Positions 1 to 5,922 of a stretch of 6,952 bases of DNA are shown in pieces. Origin of the DNA: JAENVT01 sp040005915. GTDB lineage: Bacteria > Actinomycetota > Acidimicrobiia > Acidimicrobiales > Ilumatobacteraceae. The notes below the pieces were generated by a model. That model had not been told where the DNA came from. It ran no database searches and saw only the letters and a program-made list of their open reading frames with translations. The position numbers were made by a program, and so were the translations under genes. Numbering within the stretch: position 1 is the stretch's first letter; each line of letters opens with the position of its first letter. The stretch covers positions 1 through 6,952 of the forward strand of contig JBDTYA010000323.1 of NCBI GenBank assembly GCA_040005915.1. The letters run 5' to 3'.

Positions 1-60
1 CCCGACAACTTCGCCGGGGGCATCGATTTCACAGCCTCGCGGGAGACCACGTCCCAGTAG
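1..60 (+). CDS. 3' end of an unidentified upstream gene (partial)
   Basis: The first frame is open from base 1 to a TAG at 58-60 and encodes 19 residues ending in ...FTASRETTSQ. Third codon positions are mostly G or C (17 of 20 codons), as expected for a real gene in this genome. The two other plus frames are also open over this short stretch; the second would end in a TGA overlapping the next ATG, but its third positions are far less GC-rich. The gene would end nine bases before the DUF899 start, in the same frame, which suggests co-transcription. The fragment is too short to assign a family. Confidence 0.45.
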   Translation, partial: PDNFAGGIDFTASRETTSQ

Positions 61-69
61 GTTCGGCGT

Positions 70-810
70 ATGACCTTGCCAAGGATCGCCGGCACCGACG
101 AGTGGCGCACCGCCAGGATCGAGCTGCTCGTAGCCGAGAAGGCGATGACCAAAGCCCGCGACGCACTCAGCACACAGCGACGGATGTTGCCGATGGTACG
201 AGTCGAGAAGGAGTACGAGTTCGAAGGCCCTGGTGGATCCGTCGGATTGCGTGATCTGTTCGAGGGTCGCACGCAACTGATCGTGCAGCACTTCATGTTC
301 GATCCCGGTTGGGACGACGGCTGCCCGAGCTGCACCGCGGCGACCGACGAGCTGTCGGACGGTCTGCTCCGTCATCTGTACGCCCGCGACACGTCGTTCG
401 CCATCGTCTCGCGCGCCCCGCTCGACAAGCTCGAGGTGTACAGGCACAAGCGCGGTTGGAACTACGCGTGGTACTCGTCGAACAGCAGCGACTTCAACTA
501 CGACTTCCACGTCAGCATCGACGCAACCGTTGCGCCCGTGGAGTTCAACTTCCGCGGCCCCGACGAGCTCCGGGCCAGCGGCATGGAATGGTTGCTCGAA
601 CAGCCATCAGAGCAGCCGGGTTACAGCACCTTCATCGATGTCGGTGGTGATGTGTTCCACACCAACTCGGTCTACGGCAGGGGCACGGAGTGGCTCGGCG
701 GCTCGTATGCGTTCCTCGATCTCACCGCGCTCGGGCGGCAGGAGGACTGGGAAGAGCCGAAGGGCCGCAGCGAGAACGTACGCGGCGCAGTGCCGGACTT
801 CTCCACCTGA
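70..810 (+). CDS. DUF899 family thioredoxin-like protein
   Basis: The 246-residue product matches the DUF899 family (thioredoxin-fold, often labelled 'DUF899 domain-containing protein'). Recognisable family features are the N-terminal helix ending in QRRMLPMVRVEKEY (about residues 36-49), then DLFEGRTQLIVQHFMF (62-77), the GCPSC segment with a CxxC pair at C85 and C88, and the aromatic block WNYAWYSS (130-137). The C-terminal part has the usual ...DVFHTNSVYGRGTEWL... stretch (195-209). Length fits the family. The CxxC pair and fold suggest a redox role in the cytosol; there is no signal peptide or membrane segment. The biochemical function of the family is not established to my knowledge. The ATG at 70 is the first in-frame start after the stop at 58-60; no strong ribosome-binding site is visible, so coupling to the upstream gene is plausible. 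The family call is firm, the function open. Confidence 0.88.
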   Translation: MTLPRIAGTDEWRTARIELLVAEKAMTKARDALSTQRRMLPMVRVEKEYEFEGPGGSVGLRDLFEGRTQLIVQHFMFDPGWDDGCPSCTAATDELSDGLLRHLYARDTSFAIVSRAPLDKLEVYRHKRGWNYAWYSSNSSDFNYDFHVSIDATVAPVEFNFRGPDELRASGMEWLLEQPSEQPGYSTFIDVGGDVFHTNSVYGRGTEWLGGSYAFLDLTALGRQEDWEEPKGRSENVRGAVPDFST

Positions 811-814
811 CCGA

Positions 815-943
815 CTACCCCTCGGCGGGCGGTCGCTTCTCCTGATCGCCCGGGAGGTTCTCGGGGCGGTCGATGAACTCACCTCCACTCGCGTCATCGT
901 CGTCCTGCTTCGGTGCCGATTCCTCGCCTCGCTGCCTGGTCAT
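815..943 (-). CDS. candidate small acidic protein (42 aa)
   Basis: A minus-strand ORF begins at ATG 943-941 and ends at TAG 817-815. It encodes 42 hydrophilic residues: a basic start (MTRQRGEE), an acidic run (KQDDDDASGGEF) and a Pro/Glu/Lys-rich tail ending in RPPAEG. It has no Cys, no hydrophobic segment and almost no aromatic residue, so it is probably disordered. About 33 of 42 third codon positions are G or C, in line with coding sequence here. The frame stays open further upstream into the stress gene, but that part reads as an Arg/Gly-rich shadow, so ATG 943 is the sensible start. The ribosome-binding site is weak. It would be convergent with the DUF899 gene (4 bases between the ends) and divergent from the stress gene. 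I do not recognise a family; chance is a real alternative. Confidence 0.4.
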   Translation of the reverse strand: MTRQRGEESAPKQDDDDASGGEFIDRPENLPGDQEKRPPAEG

Positions 944-972
944 GCAGCGGCGATACCCACCGCCGCGTAGTT

Positions 973-1008
973 GCAAACCACGACGCCGCAAGCGGGGCCG
1001 AGGTTTGC
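973..1008. repeat. 36-bp imperfect inverted repeat upstream of the stress gene
   Basis: Two 18-base halves meet at 990/991, and 14 of 18 positions are complementary. The outer 7 bases are perfect (GCAAACC at 973-979, GGTTTGC at 1002-1008) and the inner 4 bp are perfect (CCGC at 986-989, GCGG at 992-995). The mismatches are at 980/1001, 983/998, 985/996 and 990/991. It lies 31 bases before the universal stress gene start and 29 bases beyond the divergent small-ORF start. It could be a two-site operator for a dimeric regulator or a hairpin in the leader of the stress mRNA. No T-tract follows, so it does not look like an intrinsic terminator. Confidence 0.4.
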
Positions 1009-1028
1009 GCTTCGGGCCGTTCGGGTGT

Positions 1029-1037
1029 AGGGAGAGA
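1029..1037 (+). promoter_or_regulatory. ribosome-binding site of the stress gene
   Basis: The purine run AGGGAGAGA contains GGAG at 1031-1034, five bases before the ATG at 1040. This is the second-best Shine-Dalgarno match in the window and fixes the start of the universal stress protein. Confidence 0.75.
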
Positions 1038-1039
1038 CC

Positions 1040-1558
1040 ATGACACATGTGCTGATCGCGGTCGACGACTCGGAATCCTCCATCAAGACGGCGCGCACCG
1101 CCTACGCCCTGTTCGGCGAGACGGCCAACTACATCCTGGTCAACGTCGCCGATCAGACTCCGCTGATGTGGGGCGGCGATGCCCTGGTGTGGGGCATCGG
1201 TTACCCCATCGTGATGGCGCCCACCGGGCCCGCTGCTGTCGACCAGCCGGTCGGTGCGGTGACGGGTGGCGAGCAGGCGAGCGGTGATGCGTCGGCGGCA
1301 GAGGTCGACAACGCGCCGATCGAGGCCGCCATCCAGGTTGCACGCGATGTCGCCGGGGGTGCTGCAATCCCCAACGCCCAGATCGTCGGCGAGGTCGGTG
1401 ATCCGGCGACCGCCATCATCAACGCCGCCCACCATCACCAGGCCGATGTGATCGTGATCGGCTCGCACGATCGCAGCTGGTTCAGCAAGTTGCTGGCGCC
1501 ATCCGTCGGCGGAGCCGTCGTTCGCGAAGCCGACATACCGGTCCTCATCACCCAGTAG
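1040..1558 (+). CDS. universal stress protein (UspA family)
   Basis: The 172-residue product has the single-domain UspA layout. It opens with HVLIAVDDSESS (3-14, with the nucleotide-contacting Asp at 9). The second half carries a VGEVGDPATAII segment (116-127), the strand ADVIVIGSHDRSWFSK (135-150) and the C-terminal ADIPVLITQ (164-172). Between about residues 40 and 92 is an insert rich in Gly, Ala and Pro that makes it longer than a minimal domain of about 140-150 residues. In ATP-binding Usp proteins the loop after the fourth strand reads G-x2-G-x9-G-S/T. Here the first Gly is present (G141), but the second position is Asp (D144) and the last Gly is Pro (P154, followed by S155). ATP binding may therefore be altered; I recall similar 'SHDRSWFS' forms among actinobacterial Usp proteins. 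The protein is cytosolic and probably acts in stress or dormancy responses. Start chosen by the ribosome-binding site at 1029-1037. Confidence 0.9.
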   Translation: MTHVLIAVDDSESSIKTARTAYALFGETANYILVNVADQTPLMWGGDALVWGIGYPIVMAPTGPAAVDQPVGAVTGGEQASGDASAAEVDNAPIEAAIQVARDVAGGAAIPNAQIVGEVGDPATAIINAAHHHQADVIVIGSHDRSWFSKLLAPSVGGAVVREADIPVLITQ

Positions 1559-1573
1559 CGCCTTGCACAGTGG

Positions 1574-1603
1574 AAGAGATGAGTGAGTTCTCACTCATCT
1601 CTT
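1574..1603. promoter_or_regulatory. perfect palindrome, probable TetR operator
   Basis: The arms AAGAGATGAGTGAG (1574-1587) and CTCACTCATCTCTT (1590-1603) are perfectly complementary over 14 bases around a 2-base TT centre. It sits between the stress gene stop (1558) and the TetR coding start (1698), just upstream of a possible -10 box at 1617-1622. A long perfect dyad before a self-contained TetR-exporter operon is what an autoregulated operator looks like. The TGAGTGAG/CTCACTCA core has the length and symmetry typical of TetR sites. It could also fold in the stress mRNA as a 13-bp stem with a GTTC loop, but a GC-rich stretch rather than a T-tract follows, so a canonical terminator is unlikely. 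Confidence 0.72.
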
Positions 1604-1616
1604 GCCGGCGCCCCGA

Positions 1617-1622
1617 TAGTGT
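1617..1622 (+). promoter_or_regulatory. possible -10 box of the TetR-ABC operon
   Basis: TAGTGT fits the TANNNT pattern of actinobacterial sigma-70-type -10 elements. No good -35 hexamer lies 16-18 bases upstream; that position falls inside the right arm of the palindrome, so a bound repressor would cover it. Transcription would begin near 1628-1630, giving a leader of about 70 bases to the ATG at 1698. This call rests on one short motif. Confidence 0.3.
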
Positions 1623-1697
1623 GGGCTGATCGCCCGTCACACCCTGGATCGAATCAGCGGCGCGGCCACAGCCGAGCGCAAGCTCCGCGCCGCACCG

Positions 1698-2273
1698 ATG
1701 CCGCCGTCCGAGCGGCGCGCCGCCATCATCGCCGCCACGCTTCCACTGCTGCTCCAACACGGCCCGGCGGTGACGACGCGCCAGATCGCCGAGGCCGCCG
1801 GGATCGCCGAGGGCACCATCTTCCGCGTCTTCCCCGACATCGAGTCGTTGCTGCAAGCGACGGTCGACACCGCATATGACCCGGCGCAGGTCGCCAAAGA
1901 ACTCGCATCCATCTCCGCCAGCGCTTCGTTCGAACGCCGCCTCGCCGAGGGCGTGCGCATCCTGCAGGCCAGGCTGACCAGCGTGTGGCAGTTGATGTCG
2001 ATCAGCGGAGTGCCGAAGCCTGCGGCCCTCAGCGCGGCGCGCGCTCACAAGGTCGCCCGACCCGACGTCGCTGCGCTCGTCGCCCTGCTCGAACCGCACA
2101 GCAACCGGCTGCGTCGCAGTCCGGCGGAGGCCGCGCAGCTGCTGCGCGGCCTCACGCTCGCGGGCACGCACCCGGCGCTGATCGGCGACGGAGAACCGAT
2201 GAACCCGGAGGAGATCGTCTCGTTGATGCTCGACGGGCTGCGCAACCGCTCACGGCAAACGGTGCCCGGCTGA
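1698..2273 (+). CDS. TetR/AcrR-family transcriptional repressor
   Basis: The 191-residue product has a TetR DNA-binding domain at its N-terminus. Helix 1 is RRAAIIAATLPLLLQHG (6-22), and the helix-turn-helix runs about 25-46 (VTTRQIAEAAGIAEGTIFRV, then FP). The rest (about 55-191) is a variable all-helical ligand and dimer domain. It is the first gene of an operon with two ABC exporter genes: its TGA (2271-2273) shares one base with the next ATG. It probably binds the palindrome at 1574-1603 and represses the whole operon, including itself, until a ligand is bound. The start is uncertain. No ribosome-binding site precedes 1698, and the frame remains open back to a TAG at 1617-1619. The upstream residues read ...ERKLRAAP, and I recall RAAPMPP-type sequences within actinobacterial homologues, so translation may begin earlier at a non-ATG codon. 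Confidence 0.9.
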   Translation: MPPSERRAAIIAATLPLLLQHGPAVTTRQIAEAAGIAEGTIFRVFPDIESLLQATVDTAYDPAQVAKELASISASASFERRLAEGVRILQARLTSVWQLMSISGVPKPAALSAARAHKVARPDVAALVALLEPHSNRLRRSPAEAAQLLRGLTLAGTHPALIGDGEPMNPEEIVSLMLDGLRNRSRQTVPG

Positions 2274-4006
2274 TGTTGGTCCGACTCCTTCGCACGTATC
2301 TCCAGCGATACAAGCGGCTGCTGATCATCGTCGTGGTGCTGCAGGCCGCGCAGACCATCGCCGCGCTGTACCTGCCGAGCCTCAACGCCGACATCATCGA
2401 CAAGGGCATCGCCCGCGGCGACACCGGGTACATCTGGTCGACCGGTGGACTGATGCTGCTGATCACCCTCGTACAGGTGACCTGCGCGGCGTCGGCGGTG
2501 TACTTCGGCGCCCGAACGGCGATGGGATTCGGCCGCGACGTACGCAGTGGCATCTTCCACCAGGTCTCCGATTTCTCGGCCCGCGAAATGGGCCAGTTCG
2601 GCGCACCGTCGCTGATCACCAGGATCACCAACGATGTGCAACAGGTGCAGATGCTCGTGTTGATGACATGCACGCTCCTCGTTGCCGCTCCGATCACGGC
2701 AGTCGGCGGTGTGGTGATGGCCATCCGCGAGGACGGCGGGCTGTCGTGGATCCTCACGGTCAGCATCCCGGTCCTGGTGATATGCATCCTCACCGTCGTG
2801 TCGCGGATGGTGCCGCAGTTCCGCAGGATGCAGGAGCGGATCGACACCGTCAATCGCGTGCTGCGCGAGCAGATCACCGGCATCCGTGTCGTGCGCGCAT
2901 TCGTCCGCGAGCCCGCCGAGGCCCAGCGGTTCGGCGACGTCAACGCGGATCTCACCAACACCGCACTGCGCGCCGGTCGGCTACAGGCCTTCTTCTTCCC
3001 CATCGTGGTCCTGGTGCTCAACTCGTCGAGCGTGGCCGTGCTGTGGTTCGGCTCCGGCCGCATCGACAAGGGGCAGATGCAGATCGGTGCGTTGATCGCG
3101 TTCCTCAGCTACCTCGCGCAGATCATCCTCGCCGTGATGATGGCCACGTTCATGGTCATTCTCGTGCCCCGCGCCGCTGTGTGCGCCGAGCGGATCGTCG
3201 AGGTGCTCGACACTCCCTCGTCGGTCGTTCGTGCCGAATCGCCGGTCACTGAGCTGAGCACCGCCGGCCGCCTGCAGTTGCGCGACGTCGGCTTTCACTA
3301 CCCGGGCGCCGAGGCGCCGGTGCTGACCGGTGTGTCGCTGGTGGCGCAGCCCGGCCAAGTGACCGCGATCATCGGGAGCACCGGATCGGGCAAGACCACA
3401 TTGCTCAACCTGATCCCGCGACTGTTCGACGCCACCTCCGGCGCCGTGCTGGTCGACGACATCGATGTGCGCGACCTCGAGCCCGCCGTCCTGTGGGACC
3501 GGATCGGGCTGGTGCCGCAGAAGCCCTACCTCTTCAGTGGAACCGTTGCCAGCAACCTGCGGTTCGCGGATCCCGGGGCGACCGATGAGGCGCTGTGGGA
3601 GGCGCTCGAGATCGCCCAGGCCACCGATTTCGTCAAGGCGATGCCGGGCGGGTTGCAGGCGACGATCGCTCAAGGCGGATCCAACGTATCGGGCGGTCAG
3701 CGTCAACGGTTGGCCATCGCCCGTGCGCTCGTGCGTCGTCCCGAGATCTACCTCTTCGACGATTCGTTCTCGGCGCTCGACCTGGCCACCGATGCCCGGC
3801 TGCGCGCCGCGTTGACTCCGTACACCGCCGACGCCACGGTTGTCATCGTCGCCCAGCGCGTGTCGACGATCATCCGTGCGGATCAGATCCTGGTACTCGA
3901 GGACGGCCAATCCGTCGGACTGGGCACTCACACCGAGTTGCTCGAAACCTGCGCCACCTATCGCGAGATCGTCGAGTCGCAGATGACCGCCGAGGAGGCC
4001 GCATGA
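2273..4006 (+). CDS. ABC exporter half-transporter, subunit 1 (degenerate ATP-site subunit)
   Basis: This 577-residue protein is a type IV (MsbA/TM287-like) ABC exporter half: a six-helix membrane domain followed by a nucleotide-binding domain. Membrane segments lie at about 16-37, 58-79, 126-150, 158-177, 238-260 and 268-298. The ATPase domain has an A-loop Tyr (Y343), Walker A GSTGSGKTT (368-376, K374), Q-loop Q416, signature VSGGQ (472-476), Walker B ending in D496, and an H-loop. Two catalytic positions differ from the consensus: D497 replaces the catalytic Glu, and Q528 (VAQRVST) replaces the switch His. This is the known pattern of the degenerate-site partner in heterodimeric exporters such as TM287. 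The ATG at 2273 overlaps the TetR stop by one base; the frame is open further upstream inside the TetR gene, but that part has no membrane-protein character. The substrate cannot be read from the sequence. Its size is close to that of mycobacterial Rv1273c. Confidence 0.94.
   Translation: MLVRLLRTYLQRYKRLLIIVVVLQAAQTIAALYLPSLNADIIDKGIARGDTGYIWSTGGLMLLITLVQVTCAASAVYFGARTAMGFGRDVRSGIFHQVSDFSAREMGQFGAPSLITRITNDVQQVQMLVLMTCTLLVAAPITAVGGVVMAIREDGGLSWILTVSIPVLVICILTVVSRMVPQFRRMQERIDTVNRVLREQITGIRVVRAFVREPAEAQRFGDVNADLTNTALRAGRLQAFFFPIVVLVLNSSSVAVLWFGSGRIDKGQMQIGALIAFLSYLAQIILAVMMATFMVILVPRAAVCAERIVEVLDTPSSVVRAESPVTELSTAGRLQLRDVGFHYPGAEAPVLTGVSLVAQPGQVTAIIGSTGSGKTTLLNLIPRLFDATSGAVLVDDIDVRDLEPAVLWDRIGLVPQKPYLFSGTVASNLRFADPGATDEALWEALEIAQATDFVKAMPGGLQATIAQGGSNVSGGQRQRLAIARALVRRPEIYLFDDSFSALDLATDARLRAALTPYTADATVVIVAQRVSTIIRADQILVLEDGQSVGLGTHTELLETCATYREIVESQMTAEEAA
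3992..3998 (+). promoter_or_regulatory. strong ribosome-binding site of ABC subunit 2
   Basis: GAGGAGG ends four bases before the ATG at 4003 and lies inside the last codons of subunit 1. It selects 4003 as the start, although the frame is open from 3595. With the ATGA overlap it suggests coupled, near-equal synthesis of the two subunits. Confidence 0.8.
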
Positions 4007-5922
4007 CCACTCGTGCAGGTTCCGGGCAGACCGACTCTCGTCGCGACCCTGCTCCCGAGCACGAACCCGACGAAGAGGTCGTGCGCCCCCCGGAGGCACG
4101 GCCCGCCGCCAGTTCCGGACCGATGCGCGCCATCGGTATGCCGGCGGAGAAGTCGAAAGACTTCGGCGGCTCGACCAAGCGATTGCTCGAACGGATGCGC
4201 GTCGAGCGTGTCCGCGGGTTCGCCGTGCTGCTCTTCGCACTCATCAGCGTGACGCTGACGGTGCTCGGCCCGAAGCTGTTGGGGCACGGCACCGACCTGA
4301 TCTTCGACGCCGTTCGCCAACGGCGCCGCGTCGACTTTCCAGCTCTGCGCGACGTGCTGCTGACCGTGCTCGCTCTCTACATCGGCGCCGCCGGGTTGTC
4401 GTACCTGCAGTCGTACACTTTGGCCGGCCTCGTGCAGCGAACCGTGTACCGGTTGCGCTCCGATGTCGAGGACAAGCTCAGCCGGCTGCCGCTGAGCTAC
4501 GTCGACGCGCAGGCCCGCGGCGACTTGTTGAGCCGCGTCACCAACGACATCGACAACGTCTCGCAGAGCCTGCAGCAGACACTGAGCCAACTCCTGACAT
4601 CGGTGCTGTCGTTGATCGGCGTGCTCGTGATGATGTTCGTGATCTCGCCACTGCTTGCCCTCGTCTCGGCCATCACCATCCCGACGTCGCTGTTCATCAT
4701 CCGCGCCGTGACGGCGCGTTCGAAGAAGCGGTTCGTCGCCCAATGGCGGCACACCGGCGTGCTCAACGCCCAGATCGAGGAAGCTTTCACCGGACATGCG
4801 CTGGTGAAGGTGTTCGGCCGGCAGCAGGACGTGGAGCAACGCTTCGCCAACAAGAACGAAGAGCTCTACACGGCCAGCTTCGGGGCTCAGTTCATCTCCG
4901 GCATCATCCAGCCGGCGATGATGTTCCTGGGCAACATCAACTACGTCGCAATCGCCGTCATCGGCGGGCTGCGCGTCGCGTCAGGCTCGCTGAGCCTCGG
5001 CGACGTGCAGGCGTTCATCCAGTACTCGCGGCAGTTCACCCAGCCGATGACACAGCTGGCGTCGATGGCCAACGTGCTGCAGTCGGGAGTCGCCTCGGCC
5101 GAGCGAGTGTTCGAGTTGCTCGACGCGCCGGAACAGAGCAAGGACCCGGAATCACCCGCGGTCGACGTCGACCCGCACGGACGCGTCGAGTTCGATCACG
5201 TGGCGTTCTCGTACGACCCGGCCAACCCATTGATCAGCGACCTTTCGTTCGTCGCCGAGCCCGGCCAGACCATCGCCATCGTCGGCCCCACGGGTGCGGG
5301 CAAGACCACGCTCGTCAACCTCATCATGCGGTTCTACGAGCTCGACGGTGGCCGCATCCTGCTCGATGGGATCAACATCGCCGAGCTGCGGCGGGACGAG
5401 CTGCGTGCCAACGTCGGCATGGTCCTGCAGGACACCTGGCTGTTCAGCGGCACCATCCGCGACAACATCATGTATGGCAACCTCGAAAGCACCGAGGAAC
5501 AGTTCCACGACGCGGTTCGCGCCACCTACGTCGACCGATTCGTGCACTCGCTGCCCGATGGCTACGACACGTTGATCGACGACGAGGGCGGCACCGTCAG
5601 CGCCGGCGAGAAGCAGTTGCTGACCATCGCCAGGGCATTCCTGGCCGATCCGACGATCCTGATCCTCGACGAGGCGACCAGTTCGGTCGACACCCGCACC
5701 GAGGTGTTGATCCAACAGGCCATGGCCGCGCTGCGGTCGCAACGCACCAGCTTCGTGATAGCCCACCGCCTGTCGACGATCCGCGACGCGGATCTCATCC
5801 TCGTGATGAACGCCGGCAGCATCGTCGAGCAGGGAACACACGAGGAGCTGCTGCACGAGCAAGGCGCGTATTTCGACCTCTACAACGCTCAGTTCGCGGC
5901 GCCCGCCACCGAAGTGACCTGA
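4003..5922 (+). CDS. ABC exporter half-transporter, subunit 2 (catalytic-site subunit)
   Basis: This 639-residue protein is the partner half-transporter. A soluble tail of about 60 residues, rich in Pro, Glu, Asp and Arg, comes first. It ends in a segment (MPAEKSKDFGGSTKRLL, 46-62) that resembles the conserved elbow region of this exporter group. Membrane segments follow at about 72-95, 117-140, 195-214, 215-236, 298-324 and, more weakly, 330-350. The ATPase domain has an A-loop Tyr (Y404), Walker A GPTGAGKTT (428-436, K434), Q-loop Q476, Walker B with D556 and catalytic E557, and H-loop H588 (IAHRLST). Its signature is altered to VSAGEKQ (532-538) instead of LSGGQ. Its intact Walker and His residues should pair with the intact signature of subunit 1 to form the single active ATP site. 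It overlaps subunit 1 by four bases (ATGA), and its 3' end overlaps the convergent molybdoenzyme gene. Rv1272c of mycobacteria is similar in size. Confidence 0.95.
   Translation: MTTRAGSGQTDSRRDPAPEHEPDEEVVRPPEARPAASSGPMRAIGMPAEKSKDFGGSTKRLLERMRVERVRGFAVLLFALISVTLTVLGPKLLGHGTDLIFDAVRQRRRVDFPALRDVLLTVLALYIGAAGLSYLQSYTLAGLVQRTVYRLRSDVEDKLSRLPLSYVDAQARGDLLSRVTNDIDNVSQSLQQTLSQLLTSVLSLIGVLVMMFVISPLLALVSAITIPTSLFIIRAVTARSKKRFVAQWRHTGVLNAQIEEAFTGHALVKVFGRQQDVEQRFANKNEELYTASFGAQFISGIIQPAMMFLGNINYVAIAVIGGLRVASGSLSLGDVQAFIQYSRQFTQPMTQLASMANVLQSGVASAERVFELLDAPEQSKDPESPAVDVDPHGRVEFDHVAFSYDPANPLISDLSFVAEPGQTIAIVGPTGAGKTTLVNLIMRFYELDGGRILLDGINIAELRRDELRANVGMVLQDTWLFSGTIRDNIMYGNLESTEEQFHDAVRATYVDRFVHSLPDGYDTLIDDEGGTVSAGEKQLLTIARAFLADPTILILDEATSSVDTRTEVLIQQAMAALRSQRTSFVIAHRLSTIRDADLILVMNAGSIVEQGTHEELLHEQGAYFDLYNAQFAAPATEVT

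Noticed and set aside
944..1594. Longer version of the minus-strand small ORF, reaching to 1594
   Set aside because: It is antisense to the whole universal stress gene and crosses the palindrome; only the part downstream of ATG 943 lies in a gap and looks coding-like.
1574..1603. Palindrome as an intrinsic terminator of the stress gene
   Set aside because: The stem is strong enough, but it is followed by GCCGGCGCCCC rather than a T-tract; an operator role fits better.
1583..1879. Plus-strand 98-codon ORF over the palindrome and the TetR N-terminus
   Set aside because: It is Arg/His-rich and out of frame with the clear TetR helix-turn-helix; a shadow.
1985..2272. Upstream extension of the ABC subunit 1 frame
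   Set aside because: It lies inside the TetR gene in another frame and reads as Arg/Ala-rich noise; the ATG at 2273 begins the expected exporter N-terminus.
2045..3069. Minus-strand ORFs of 198 and 305 codons across the TetR/ABC junction
   Set aside because: They cover the helix-rich plus-strand proteins in antisense; their composition is Arg/Ser/Thr-rich and shadow-like.
3595..4002. Upstream extension of the ABC subunit 2 frame
   Set aside because: It overlaps the ATPase domain of subunit 1, and the strong ribosome-binding site at 3992-3998 points to 4003.
2981..4240. Minus-strand ORF of 419 codons opposite the ABC genes
   Set aside because: It is antisense to two clear ABC ATPase regions, has an Arg/Gly/Asp/His-heavy composition and shows no domain. 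Long antisense frames are common in GC-rich genes.
5152..5862. Minus-strand ORF of 236 codons opposite ABC subunit 2
   Set aside because: It mirrors the conserved nucleotide-binding domain of the plus strand and has no recognisable motif.
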